DNA from: Casuarius casuarius
Lineage: Eukaryota > Chordata > Aves > Casuariiformes > Casuariidae
Length of the DNA: 64,000 nt
Reading direction: 5' to 3'
Assembly: GCA_003342895.1 (NCBI GenBank)
Contig: PTFA01000313.1
Location: forward strand, 372,001-436,000
Numbering within the stretch: position 1 is the stretch's first letter; each line of letters opens with the position of its first letter. The notes beneath the pieces were generated by a model that ran no database searches, was not told where the DNA came from, and was given only the letters and a program-made list of their open reading frames with translations. Below are positions 26,441-50,200 of the stretch, one piece after another. The position numbers and the translations under genes were made by a program.

Positions 26441-26631
26441 GTTTAAAACAGGGTCTGTTTAAAAAAAAAAAAAGAACAGTTTGAATGTATTCACCATTTT
26501 CTTTCTCTTCTTTAATGGAAAGACACTGCCCTCATTTTCATGATATTCTCCATAGCTTTATATTCATTTAAAAATGCGTGTACCTGACAAGAAGGCCAGC
26601 TGTTAATGCTACCCGTTCTCTCTTTCCAAAG

Positions 26632-26689
26632 GAAGGTGCTTCTGCCCGAAAAACACAAACTCCAGCAGCGCAGCCTGTGCCACGACCAG
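26632..26689 (+). CDS. CDC73: CDC73 exon 11 (proline-rich linker)
   Basis: CDC73/parafibromin is a subunit of the nuclear PAF1 complex, which travels with RNA polymerase II and promotes elongation and histone modification. This 58-bp exon follows an acceptor (ctctctttccaaag) and ends at CCAG|gtaagg. It reads EGASARKTQTPAAQPVPRP, plus the first base of the next Val codon. By counting back from the stop it covers codons 325-343 in human numbering. It enters in phase 0 and leaves with one base. The peptide matches the human linker as I remember it. The linker joins the N-terminal part, which binds partners, to the C-terminal globular domain and is expected to be disordered. Confidence 0.95.
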
Positions 26690-29600
26690 GTAAGGTAACG
26701 TTGGGCTTTTCTAAGTGTGAGCTTACTCACATGTGAGGCATGGTAGTTCACAAGTGCCAGGAGCTGAAACGCTTTTGAAATCCAGCTATTCTTTGCCACA
26801 CTGTGCAGCATGGATCTTTACCACCCGAAGAAAAGCTAAAATCTGAAAACTTAAGGACTTCAGTTTATTTTTCTCCTTCCTTCTTTTGACATCTGTTTGG
26901 AAGATTCCTCGCGAATGCTAGGGAACAGTGCTAGAAAGCTTCCAGAGGTGCTCCAAGCATTCATAACAAGGCTTATTACTTCTGCCAGAATTAGCTGAAT
27001 TAATGCTAGTAAGTGATAAATAGCACTTAGTGTCTAAGTGCTTCAGTTTAGATCAGATCTGTTATAAGCACAGCCCAAATATATAGTGAGAGACAGTTAA
27101 TACCCTAAGGAGAAGCAACCTAAACAGCAAAGCTAATTTTGGAAAGAAACATATTACTTCTGTTATCAATATATCAGAAATCATTTATATTTCTCTTAAT
27201 AAATTATCATCATTACTTCTTCCTACTTCTTAAGAAGAAAGACCTGCACGTACAAGATTTGTAATGGGGCTAGAATCTTAAACTGGACTCTTTAAAATCC
27301 TGGTCTAGTAGACTTTAGCTACCAAGTCAATTTTGGACATCAAATTGAATCTCAAATTGAGATCAGAGATAGAACAATGTAGGTATTTTGTCTCGTTTTA
27401 ATTAGAAACCCATAGGAAGATGTTTAAAAAGAATGTAAGAGTGCAAACAGCATATGAGAGGATCAGTGTTAGCAAACAGCTGTGTGCGTATCTGCTCTCA
27501 GTCTACATCTTATAAGAATTTTTGTTTTGGTGGGAGAAAGTCTCAAGTGAAAGATATTATTTAAGGACAAAAAGGTTATTGCTGTTATGAAGGTGTTTCA
27601 AAAGGGTCTTTTTTTAACAAAATTAACTTTTTTTTTAATTAATATACCTGTTTAGAAGGACTGCTGGAGTGCGTTGTGGTCTTGTTTAAACTACTAAGTG
27701 CTGTGAGTGCATGCCCAGCTAATTCCTTGAGATATACTAGTAGGATTTAATGTTAAGACTTAGTCTTGCAAAAAGAGGCTTCCCAAAAAGTCTGCTTTTG
27801 CATTGAATATTCTCAGCTTACCTAAATGCTGTTGTGCATGGATTTTTCAGTTTGGTTATTTTGGTACTGGAAAGGTCATGCTGCCTGTCATATTTATCTC
27901 ACTAGCACCGTTAAGCATAATAATGCACCTGGAGTTGACAGACAGCAGTAAAAGAGTAGAAATGGAAAGAGCAGAGATCTGACTGAATTGTCATAGATCC
28001 CTACTGCTAGCTCTAACTTCATAGGCATTAACTGGCAGAAGTGTATTTTTTGTGCCTTATATAGGTTATACTGATACTGTTCTTCTCTAAGGCCAGTCTC
28101 ATCCGGTATCTCATCTCCATACTGTGAACGGAAGAGAGAATAAAGAGAGGCATAGTCTGAAAAAAGTATATACTACTTAAGCTTTATTCCACATAAAAGA
28201 TCATCTTTCTGCCTGATCTAGAATATTTTTGGTTTTGGAACTTCTAAAATACCAATTGTTCTGTTCTTAATGGTCAAAGTATTTAAAACATGCAGTCTGC
28301 AAGAGGATCCTATTTTACACATAGAAGCATTAGCTTAATTAGATGAAACAGTTTTAAAATACTGATTTGAAAAATATCAATCAGGTGTGCTTTTAATTTC
28401 AAATTTTCGTGTGCCCATCTAACGTAGGTAATTTTCTACTAACCTGCAACAATGTCTTAGTGCAGCTCTCCACCCTCTTACAAATGTTTTTTTTCAGGGC
28501 AGCTGATTCTATCCATATATTTGATCCATATATTTGTCCTTATGTTTTTTCCAAGAAAGATATACAGATATCTAGATTGAAGGAAAAAAAAAAAAAAAGA
28601 AAAAAAAACACACTGGGTAGGTAAAGTTCATGTAGTTCAATATAGTGTCACCAATTATATCTGTGCATTTGACAGTGTCAGGAAAAGATAATTAAGGATA
28701 TGGTCTCAGTATTTCAACAATGGCAACTATGTGGTGTGAATATTTATACTGTTCTAGCCAGTTTCTGAAACAGTTGGTCATAAATAAACATGAGCGAGTT
28801 GGTGTTATAAAATTGGAAGTCAATTAATGAAATTTGTCATGCATAGTAGCAGTTGAGATAGTATGCATCAATCTTTCTACTACTCACCATTTTCTAATTT
28901 TTTGAATTAGGATAAATATGTATTATGAGAATTATCAAGCAAAACAGTTCTTTAAGTTAGGACTCATGAAAGCTCTGTTTAGAAAAATGAGCTATAAAAT
29001 GTTTGTTTGGAGGAAGGCAAGTTACTCCGTATTGGCACCAAAGTGAAGAAGCATAAGCTTTTCCAACTTTGGACTGAAGTAACCCTCATATTGTGGAGGT
29101 CACTGAATTTGGAAACCTGAAATCAAAATGTTTTGTTGAAAAAGAAAAGTTACAACTATTAACATTGGGGAAAACATCTAGGGAATCCTTTATCTTCAAG
29201 AGAATTCTAGTTAGATTGTGGTCATTGTTTAGTATCTTTGGTTTCTCTCTGGCCAGCATTGTTTGGCTGGGTGTTTTTGTTTGGTAGCTTTTTGCTCTTG
29301 AGTGCTACCACATCTGTCAAGTTTCATTGTTGCTGGCAGCCAGGGAGCTCATACAACTGGGAAATTGCAGTCCAGAGCCAACGTGAGTGAGACGGATGCT
29401 CAGATTTTGATTGCAGAAAGTTCTGTAGGTGTTAAGGGGCAGCAGAAATCAAAGGTTGTCATCTACGATAAGAGGCGCTAATGAAAAGGTGAGGGTCTGT
29501 AAAGATTATTTTGTTGTGAAACAGTCTTTGTGTTGGTTCAGCACTACTGAGCTCTAAGATCTACAAGCAGCTGCTGTTGAAGATTGCTGGCAATATTGGT

Positions 29601-29918
29601 CAGTGTTACAGTGATCCAGTGGCTTAGTGAGGATGGAGACAGATGGCTAGTTTCAGTAAAAGTAGGCACGACTGACCCATATATACTTTTTTCAGACAGT
29701 CAGAAGCTTTTTATCTTCTAAAAACTGCAACCCAGCTCATAAATCCCTTCTTCAACTTGATATATTGCATCTGTAAAAACTATCTGTTGACTGTAATATG
29801 ACTCCTCTGTTCTTTCCTGTGAGTAAAAACCTTGAAATGTTGCCTTGTGGCAACATTTGTGTTATGTATTAGTCATTCTGCCATAATTTCTGTTTTGGGT
29901 TTGTTCTTTTTTTTTCAG
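26690..29918 (+). other. CDC73: CDC73 intron 11
   Basis: AT-rich intron of about 3.2 kb between exons 11 and 12, with donor gtaagg and acceptor ttctttttttttcag. It contains a short A-tract near 28580-28608 interrupted by one G. I see no gene, RNA or mobile element in it. Confidence 0.9.
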
Positions 29919-29954
29919 TTTCTCAAGCAAGACCACCTCCAAATCAGAAAAAAG
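29919..29954 (+). CDS. CDC73: CDC73 exon 12 (36-bp exon)
   Basis: This very small exon follows a strong T-rich acceptor and ends at AAAAAAG|gtgagt, a near-consensus donor. It finishes the split Val codon, then reads SQARPPPNQKK and gives the first base of a Gly codon. That is the end of the proline-rich linker, about codons 344-355, immediately before the C-terminal domain. The length is a multiple of three and the phase is the same at both ends (1-1), so skipping it would keep the reading frame. The residues match the vertebrate protein as I remember it. Confidence 0.95.
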
Positions 29955-41556
<11,602 letters not shown>

Positions 41557-41593
41557 GTATATGGTAAAGCACAAATCTCACTTGAGATTCTGA
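41557..41593 (+). CDS. CDC73: CDC73 exon 17, C-terminus and stop
   Basis: This last coding piece of 37 bp, including the stop, completes the split Arg codon and reads YMVKHKSHLRF before TGA at 41591-41593. The C-terminal residues are those of the vertebrate protein as I remember it. The summed coding length from 26632 (58+36+88+162+101+142+37 = 624 bp) corresponds to c.973-1596 of a 531-codon protein. This supports the exon numbering used here. Confidence 0.97.
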
Positions 41594-41965
41594 ATCCTTC
41601 AGCTGCCATTTATTTACTGGAGTATGGATTGAGAAAAATGAAAGAGGCTCCACTTTGGAGACCAGAGCTCGCACTATAGGATTTGTCAAGAACTTTACAA
41701 ATGAAGAAGGGTCACAGTTTAAACTTTTTATAAAATCTTGTTTGGATGCTTCATGCTATGGCAGGTTGATACCTGTTGTTATTCCGAAGCAAATGGGTTT
41801 TGCTTAAAACTATTTTTTTAATAATGTTAGCCTTCTAGTCTGCAATCCAAATTGTATATTTTGATAGCAGCAGTTTCTTCTCTGTTTTGTTAAATTAGCC
41901 ACACTTTTAAATAATGTGTTTTGTTCTTCATTAGAAAATAGGTTGATCTTCACTGCAGGTTACAA

Positions 41966-42048
41966 AGTGTGTGTGCGTGTGCGCATATGCGCACGTTTGT
42001 GTGTATATATATGTGTGTGTGTGTCTATATATTATATATATATAAAAA
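41966..42048. repeat. CDC73: GT/AT microsatellite in the CDC73 3' UTR
   Basis: Alternating purine-pyrimidine DNA of GT, GC and AT steps. It includes the perfect palindrome gtgcgcatatgcgcac at 41979-41994. In RNA this would form a stable hairpin, and in DNA it has Z-forming potential. A complementary cacacttacgcacacata follows at 42059-42076. Confidence 0.85.
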
Positions 42049-43048
42049 AAAATTATAGACACACTTACGCACACATAGGTGTTACCAAGGCTTTCTGAAC
42101 CACCTAGCTTCTGAGCTTAGTTTTGGTTTTCTTTGCTTATTGTTTCACTTACTGAGAATATTTTGTTGTGAATGATACTACATTTTAGTCAATAGGACTT
42201 GCAAACTGAGCAAAGTGAAGATTGTTTTGGATAACTCAAAATGTCAACCTGTATATGTATATTCTGTCAGTCTTTGTTGAAAAAGGGATAATGAAAAATC
42301 AAGAACTACTTTTTTGGATTTGTAATGTCCCAGTTTACTAAATCTTTAAACTTTATTATCAATACCTTTCAAGTCATGTTAACATTAAATCTTCATTCTC
42401 CACACAGGTCGTTTTATTTAAACTGCAAGTGTGCATGTGTACATTCCCACTTACCAAATTACCTTTATATATGAGTCTAAATGTTACCTAGATTAAACAG
42501 TGAATAGAAAGGGAGAGAGTTTGGATTTTTTTTTTCCTGGAACAGCCACCACGAGGAATGAATAATTTTAACTTCTTTACATTTATACCTCTAATATCAC
42601 CTCTAATGTTTTTTCTTGTGATAAAAGTAGCCCAGACTATCTACAGGACTTGTAATTTGCTGATATGAGTGACTAATTGGCCCTCTAACAGCCCTGCGTT
42701 AGAACGGAAAATAAGCCTACTTCCGTTACCAAAGAGCAGGTCTGCTTCATCTGCGGTATGAGCATAACTGAGGCTAGAAAACACTGGTATTTGTATGAAT
42801 TGATGATATCTATATGTCTATTTAATGACATGAAGTTGATGTTACATACCAGTCAATATACAGAATGACCAAATACTGTCACACCTGCATGGATTTTTCT
42901 GGGATAGAAAATACACGTTTATATTCCTGTTCTTGAAAATCAAAACCATGGTTTTTTAATATACTTCACTTTTAAGGTTTGACAAAATTAAATTGTTCTG
43001 CCTATTCTTCTTTAGTTTTGCTTTTTATTTGATGTTACCTTCAATTTT

Positions 43049-43054
43049 AATAAA
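43049..43054 (+). terminator. CDC73: Polyadenylation signal AATAAA for CDC73
   Basis: Canonical AATAAA about 1.46 kb after the stop codon. It is followed at 43101-43145 by a GT-rich stretch of the type that binds cleavage-stimulation factor. It is the first canonical hexamer I see after the stop. Later hexamers at 44357-44362 and 44572-44577 could serve longer transcripts. Confidence 0.55.
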
Positions 43055-43376
43055 CTGGAAGGCACATCTCCTTCAGAGGCTTTTTAAATTGTCTTAAACT
43101 TATGTGAGGACTGTGAGTTATGAGGGTTTTTTGGTAATATGTTTTCATCCCTGCTGTACCAAGACTACTGTTTTTAAATTTAGCCAATTGTCTTAATGGA
43201 GACTTATTTAAGAAAAAGAAAGAAAAAGAATAACCAAGATTGGAAGAAGTGCACACTGGACTTCTGAATGAGTTCTGCAAAGTGACTGAGAAGAGCAAGC
43301 AACACGGAACGTGTTTAAAATATGTTAAAAGTTCCCCTAATTTGAAATGGAAGTTTGGTCTGTGGAAGTGACTGTT

Positions 43377-43389
43377 CCCCCCCCCCCCC
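43377..43389. repeat. Poly-C tract (13 C)
   Basis: C13 about 300 bp after the assigned end of the CDC73 mRNA. One of several + strand C-runs (see 30145-30183, 40640-40650 and 52248-52267). Confidence 0.95.
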
Positions 43390-44152
43390 AGTACTTAAGT
43401 ATATTAAAAATTTATCCATGTCATATGTGAGTGAGCTAAAACATCCAGTACTTTGTTTTAAGCTGGGCTGTAGCTGGAAAAAATGTAATGGTTATCAACG
43501 CAGCAGTCACTACCATGAGGAAACGGTGCATGTTAGGGTTTTTTACTGCTTTAAATAGTGTGGTATCATACCTGTTTTTTTTCTCTAAAATGTTTCCAAT
43601 TAGAAATACTACTTTTTTCAGAATTAATCGCTACTTCATGGCCCATGTTGCTTTAAGGAAACTACTACAGTGAACAGCAATCTTACAAAGCAGGTTTTGA
43701 AAAAAGTGTGCTTTACATGCACTGCAGTATACAGACTATACAGTGATCTTAAAATATGCAAAATCCAATTATCCCCTCCCTCTGCCTCCCTCCACATGTA
43801 TTTTAAAAGCATGTGTAATCCCAGGTCCAATGACTTCAGGAGACAGCTTGATTTTGATGCAGTTCTTATATACTGGGAGTAACTCCCCTAAAACTAGTGA
43901 AGTTACCTGGATGTGAACCTGGCAGAAGAGCAAAATCCATGAAATCTCTTTGTATAAGCTGTGACATTTTCTATGGATTCAGCTCAGACCTTTTCTGTAT
44001 TTGCAAAAAGTTTACAACACAAGTTGTAAAATGTGTATTTGTGAAGGAGATGGCACCTAATTGTGCATCTTTGTTTTGTCTGTCATAAAAGTAGCAATGT
44101 TTATAAAATGAGCCATTTTGCAATCAGGTTCCTGCTGATGTTACTGGAAGCT

Positions 44153-44202
44153 GAATTAGGTTGGAGACCTAGCTTGGTCTTGGAATTAGGTTGGAGACCT
44201 AG
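44153..44202. repeat. 20-bp direct repeat at 30-bp spacing
   Basis: gaattaggttggagacctag is present at 44153-44172 and exactly again at 44183-44202, separated by 10 bp. It lies about 1.1 kb beyond the assigned CDC73 poly-A site. Confidence 0.9.
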
Positions 44203-47200
44203 GAGAAGAGCTTTCCTGTTGCCTTCCTGAATATCTGCACATAGATTACGAAACTACTTGGACTTAAGAATATAGCTTTATAACAGCATTTTGCAGCACA
44301 GCTGGGTTTTTTAGACAGTATGTTATACTTACTTTATCTACAAGTTAACATAGAATAATAAAGAAAACCAATATCAAGAACTGGAGAAGCCGTAGGACCA
44401 TGTGTTTCAGTGAGCTTCATTCTTGCTATTGAGCAAATTTGATGCTCTGCTTAAAAGTATATAAACATGTAAACTGTACACAGTTAAAATATATAACTAA
44501 AACTGTTAGCTACTTGACTGACTGCAGTTTATTGAATAGTCGAATGATACTAGCATGGGAATCAGATATCAAATAAACATCTAAGGTGTCACAACTCTAC
44601 ACTGTTTCGTAAGTACTAAAGCAAGATGAAAACTGGCTTGAAGTCTGCTGTTGGGCTTCCATACTGTCAGCAGCTGATTATTTCTGTTAGTGGCAAAAAT
44701 ATAGGGACCAGTAGGGATGTTTGAAATAATGATTTTATACTAAAAACTAGAATACCTGCTGTTTATACTACTTGAGCTTTGAGTGCTACCCTGAACAAAG
44801 CAGACAAGGTGAAATTTGTCATAAGGGAATGTAGGGCAACTGCTTTTTAAAATGGACTTGCATACTTAAAGAAATTGCAGATCAGCATCTTCAACTGAGT
44901 AGGCTTAGCTATTTAGTTATTACCTGGAAATTTTTGTAGAAGGTAGTTTCACAAATACGCACTAAAGTCAGTGCTTGAGCGATAGACAATTTATAGAGTT
45001 GTTCCACAATGCTATAAACCTTTTTATTTTTGAATACAGAAGAAAATGTAGATCATGGATTGTGTGTTTTAAGCTGCCCTTGATCATGAGTTCAACTCCT
45101 TATTATGTGATATTTGTCAGATAAGCCTTCTATCTGAAAACAAATTTGGCTTTGGCTTTCATTTGGTATGCAATCAGTGTATAAAATACTACTGTTCTCT
45201 GCAGGAACCTGCAAAAATAAGTTTTATTAGTATAGCTTTCATTCTTTTGCTGGCGAAATATGCACTAAGTTGCTAATTCTTGCAAACACTATACAGAAAA
45301 AAGAAGCTGGTCAAAATTAATGGTTTAGATAGTGATTTTAAAATTTAATATCATGAATGCATTTTAATTCAAAAGCCATAACTAATGCCAAGTACTTTAT
45401 TAGAGCGATGCGTTCATGAAAAATTAAAAGCCCTGCCTGAAGAAACTGTTGGCCAAGTAGGTTACAGTTCAACTAATCTGTGGAAAAATGTGCTACAAAC
45501 TGGAATCTGTGAATGTCATTGACTTGTTCATTTGTTACTTAACTGATTTTTTTCAGAGATATGACAGCTTTGCTTTCATTTTCTGAACAGAAACATATTT
45601 CAGTAGCACTTGCATAGTTTACCTTTTTAGTCTGTTGTGTGTTCTTTTTACCTTCAGACTGTTAACATGTGATATGATGTTTCTGAAGCAATGATCACTT
45701 TAAGTATGAAGATGTTTAAGTGAAGCTCATGTACTTGACACATAAATGGTTTCTTAATGAACCTGTCATCCCGTGGATAACATGGAGTCTCTTGCTGGGC
45801 TGTCACTGACTTCTCTGCAGATCACTCTTCTTGCAGTGGTGATGCTATCATAGAGCATAAGTTTGGGAATAATGAGATTTAATCAAGCAAAGTGCATTTG
45901 GGTAGATAGCACACAGTGATAGGCTGTGCTTCTGGACTGATTTACTAAATTTGTTTTTCTTTAAACAAATTTTATAAGATTTTTATAAAAATGCAAATGC
46001 AAAGAACAATCTCAAATGTTTGAAACTTTAATGCACAGACTCTTTCGCATGTAAAATTGAAAGATATGAGGTGATACATAAAATCTGTAAGAAAAATATC
46101 ACGGTTCTTGGCTTTTATTTGCATCTGTAAATTCACTTTTGCTCTAGTCTGATTTAGTTCAAAATCAGAAAAACTTACTTCACAAGGTTCTTGCGTGTAT
46201 CACTGAAAGCTGCCAGAGGTAAATCTTTAGCTGCAGTTGCCTAAAGGTGTAGTAGAAAGAGTTTGTAAATAATAAATTCTGGCCTAACTTTTGTCAGTGG
46301 GCCCAGAATTTACCTGGTTTTTTTTTTGTTGTTGTTGTTTTGGTGTTTTTTTTTTTTTGAAGGTTCAAGTTAAAATGAAATTTTCAACAATCTGATGGGG
46401 AAAACCACCATTGAATGAAAGGAGATGAGAAATTTCTGGTGAGGTTAAACCTTTAACCTCTTGCGGGAACTGTCTTAAACTTCTGCTGAATGCTTGCTTT
46501 TGATAACTGTAAAACACTTTTGGAGACCTGCTACTTAAAATCTGGACTATATGATTGACATTTTTGTGGAGTTAATTTATTAGTATAGTATCAGCTCAAT
46601 TTCGTCTTTTGAAAAATGTTAGAGAAAATATTTGGAGGGACAGTTTCACAGATGGGATGTCTTTCCATATGGAATAGTCAATGTAGTCATGAGAGAAGAA
46701 ACAAAAGAGAGCACACTTCTCTTGTTGCTGTCAATCTAGACCAACCCTGTAGTTCTGTAGTACTGAAGGTTTATATCAGTGGAAATAGGATTGTAAAAAA
46801 TAACTTAAAATTCAGAAAAATTGCTTGTAATTTTTCACTTGCTCCTTCTCCCTTCAAGTTCTATCTAGGAGACCCATCCAACCCCTCATCTTCCTTCTTG
46901 ACTCATTCTTTCTGCTTCTGTTTCCCAAACTGGGACTGTTCCCAAACCTGTAAGCTTTCTAAAGACCTCAGCACAGCAAACCTTCATGCATTTTTCTTCC
47001 ACTGCCCCCCTCAGTGCACAACACTGCAGAGAAAGCACAAGAAGCACAAGCTGCTACCCTACTACCTATCAAAGAGAGTTGGATAGAAAATTACTTAAAT
47101 AAAAATACATGCAAATATGATCTGTTAAATACTTTATCATGTTTCTCTTCATGTTTAGTTTTGAACCATAGCAATGAAGCTGTGAGTTTTTGAACACAGA

Positions 47201-50200
47201 AATACTAAAGGCATACTAGTTACTGTCTATCCTTACTTATTATGCCTCTAGTTAGTCTCCACAACTGAGCTATGGTAATGAATTGCATTAGAGCTCATTA
47301 TTTAGTGAAATAGAAGTAACTCTCTTGGTAAAAAGCCAGAAGCGTATCAAAGTTAATTCAAGATCAGCTCAACACTGTAATTCTTGAGAATGTCCTCTTC
47401 TTGGCAAAAGTAAGGGAGGGAGAGGTGAAATGTGAACTCTTTCAGTATTTCTGCTTTGAGATAGCAAGGAAGAGAGAATGCTTGGCGTAACAGGCAAAGG
47501 GGCTGTATTTCTTTTAATTTCTTCAGTATTCTGCGTCACTTAGTAGTGCAGAATCTGGGAGATAAAAACATTTGCTTAAATTGTTTCTAATCAGTGTTAC
47601 ATCACATTTTCAAGGTCTTAAGCTGTAGATTTCTCCCTGCTCTGACAGGTATGCCTTGGGAGCAAAATGGTGAATGATTATCCTGAGCTCTGCCAGTCTT
47701 CACCTGGAACCGAATGGGTTCTCAACATTAAAATTACCTGGTGGTCTTTGCTCAGCAGCTGGCATGACTTGGGAGCACCACACTAGTTTTCTTCATATTG
47801 ATTTTGTGTGAGGCACATCATCTGCTTTAACAAAATTCTGAGCAGTGTGGAAAATTAAAAATTGATACTGGCTTTTTACATGCTATTCAACATTTGTACT
47901 GGTCAGAACTATTTACAATTTCATAAGAATTGTGAGGTTACCCCAGCAAATCATAGTAAACCCAAGAGCAGAAAGCATGGGTTTGATTGTTTTCTAGAAC
48001 TATGAAATAGCAATACATTTTGCAGCATGCCCTGGAAGTTCAGACGTTCACAGGAAAAGATAGTGTAACTGAATGGTAGCTCACTAGCTACCTCTTCATA
48101 GGCAGTGGGACATCTCAGTTCACCTCTATCTCAAGTGTTCATACTCATTGCAATCACCACAGTGTTTCAGAGGAAGGAAGTGGTTTTTACATATCTAAAT
48201 GCCTTCCATGGAGGTTCTCTCTCTCTTATTTTTATTATTATTTTTTTTTAATGTAATGAGGGAGATGAAGTGATAGTACTACCTAGTTTTTTGCTGGATC
48301 CTTGGAAATAGCCAGTATTTCTTTCCAGCCTAATGAAACTATATAGTATCTGTTGAAACAGAAGAGATGGTAGGCCTATCAAGCATTCTTCATTCTGGTA
48401 TTCTTGAGAAAAGTGTAATGACTTTCTTAATGCCAATTGACTACTGAAGGTATGTGCTTCTCAGTTTTAAAAACATTTAACCCCCATAAAGGAAATAGAA
48501 TTGTTTAGCATTGCTCCACTAGTTCATGAAATAAATGTCTCTGCTGAAGATCCTGCCAATTACACAATGAGGCATTAGAGTGGAAGATGAATTTAATTTG
48601 TCCAGAATGTCATGTATAACTACTTTGTATTCTAGGTATTTTCAATCTTTCATCTCCCTAACTTTGTTTAAATTCACTTGTTGCATTTTGTATGAAACTT
48701 AGATTGCAAATTCCACTGAAGAGAGATCTTTTTTGTTCTGTAATAAAACTTGTATGAAAAGGCCTTTATGTTTAATGCATGATGGAAGTAATTAGTCTGG
48801 TTGCTAAAAAGGGAATAATGGAATTGAAGAAGCATAAAAATACATAGACAGATAAAGCTTCTTAAAGTGAGGCTACTAAACTGAAATATTTTGCCAGCAA
48901 CTCATTGTGAAGGACACACAGAACAAATTTACTACTTCATACAGTGGGTTAATACCCTAAATGACCTTCCCAATAATCTTGTTTTAGCTTTATCAAGTGA
49001 AACGATCCTGCAGATTGGCTCAATGATGTAAAATAGGCCTCTCTTGCATTTGATTATTTTTCACTTTTAATCTTTTCTCCAGCTTTCGTCAGCACCTAAT
49101 CTGTTCATCTGGCTTCCCATTCCCCCAGATATCAAGGCACTCGGATAATCTTGTAACTACAAAATTAATGCAAGGTTATTTCTGTGTTTATATGTGTGTG
49201 TTTATATTGACATTATTTTTCTGCTGTGAAGAAACATGCATCCCTCATGATGCACATTATAAATTTTTACTTCGCTACTGTTCTGATGTACCCAAATAAA
49301 AGTGCAGTGCTCTCCATATGCTGAAATTTTTTTTTATCAAACAGAAATTTGACATTCAGACATGATATGAGCCAATAATCAATGTGGTAACTAAGCCATA
49401 TAAGAAATTACAGGTAAGGAGAACTCTGCATTTAGTAATTTGCCTCTCATGTGGCTTATTTCTATGGTCTTTGATGCAAACTCGAGAAGGCTGTGTTCCC
49501 TGACCATTCCTAAAGTAAGAAATGGCCTTTGATAATTTTAGCAGAACAAAAATCTGCTAAATGCACTGAATATGTCAGAGATTTATCCTTTTAACAGGAG
49601 ATGGCCTTGAAATGCCACGCAGATATTTTCAAGTGTTCTCATCCTTCGCACAGGCTGCAAGTCAAAATGGTACTAAATTTGTCACCATTAGACCAACGAT
49701 TCTTTGGCCATCATATCATGCTCATATTTTCCATTTTCCCTTCTCCTTCTGAGACTTTCTACCTTTTTTATTTCTGTAAAACTAATTCAGCTGACCAGTA
49801 CCATACTGCTAGCACCCTAAACAGCCACTGACTTTACCATATCCATGACAAATATTTTTTTTATAATACTAAAACATTAGATAAAGTGTATATCTGAAAT
49901 ACAGAGATAAGTTTCTGACTTGCTTTAATGTAGCTCTTAATGTTCCATATCACCGTTAGCAATGTAGTGTATAAAATGGTCTGCAGACTAAAAGACTCCT
50001 TAAAACCCAGCAATCTGCCTTGTTGCTAAAAGCTTCAAGGCTAAGTGGGGGTTCCACTGTGCCATAAAAAGGTGGTAAGTTGAGGAGGTTCGGGACATCA
50101 AAGCAGCCATATATGTTCCACAGTGGCTCCAGGCAAACATGATTTATTTTAGCTTAATTTTTTATTTGTGGTGTTTTAGATTCTGGAGGTTGCAGAAAGT

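Larger units (their letters stand above)
1..26631 (+). other. CDC73: CDC73 intron 10 (3' portion, runs off the left edge)
   Basis: This is everything before the first recognisable CDC73 exon. The intron is phase 0, because the downstream exon begins on a whole codon (GAA). I found none of the earlier CDC73 exons here. In mammals, as I recall, this same intron hosts the single-coding-exon gene B3GALT2 on the opposite strand. No minus-strand reading frame of the needed size (about 420 codons) exists in this stretch, so B3GALT2 must lie further left or be absent. Contents that can be named are A-tracts, GT/GA microsatellites, a probable solo LTR, a 110-bp tandem duplication near the 3' end, CpG-containing regulatory-looking patches and a few exon-like segments, each listed separately. 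The remainder is featureless AT-rich intron. Confidence 0.85.
41594..43070 (+). other. CDC73: CDC73 3' untranslated region (probable main form)
   Basis: Begins after the stop and is assigned to end about 15-20 bases after the AATAAA at 43049. It contains a GT/AT microsatellite block (41966-42048). Within that block are a perfect 16-base palindrome at 41979-41994 and a Pumilio-type TGTATATA at 42002-42009. Alternative longer ends are possible, since further AATAAA hexamers lie at 44357 and 44572. The 3' boundary is inferred from signals only and has no transcript support. Confidence 0.6.

Noticed and set aside
46616..47086. 156-codon + strand open frame
   Set aside because: No recognisable fold, low-complexity Cys, Phe, Ser and Pro stretches, and no neighbouring exons.
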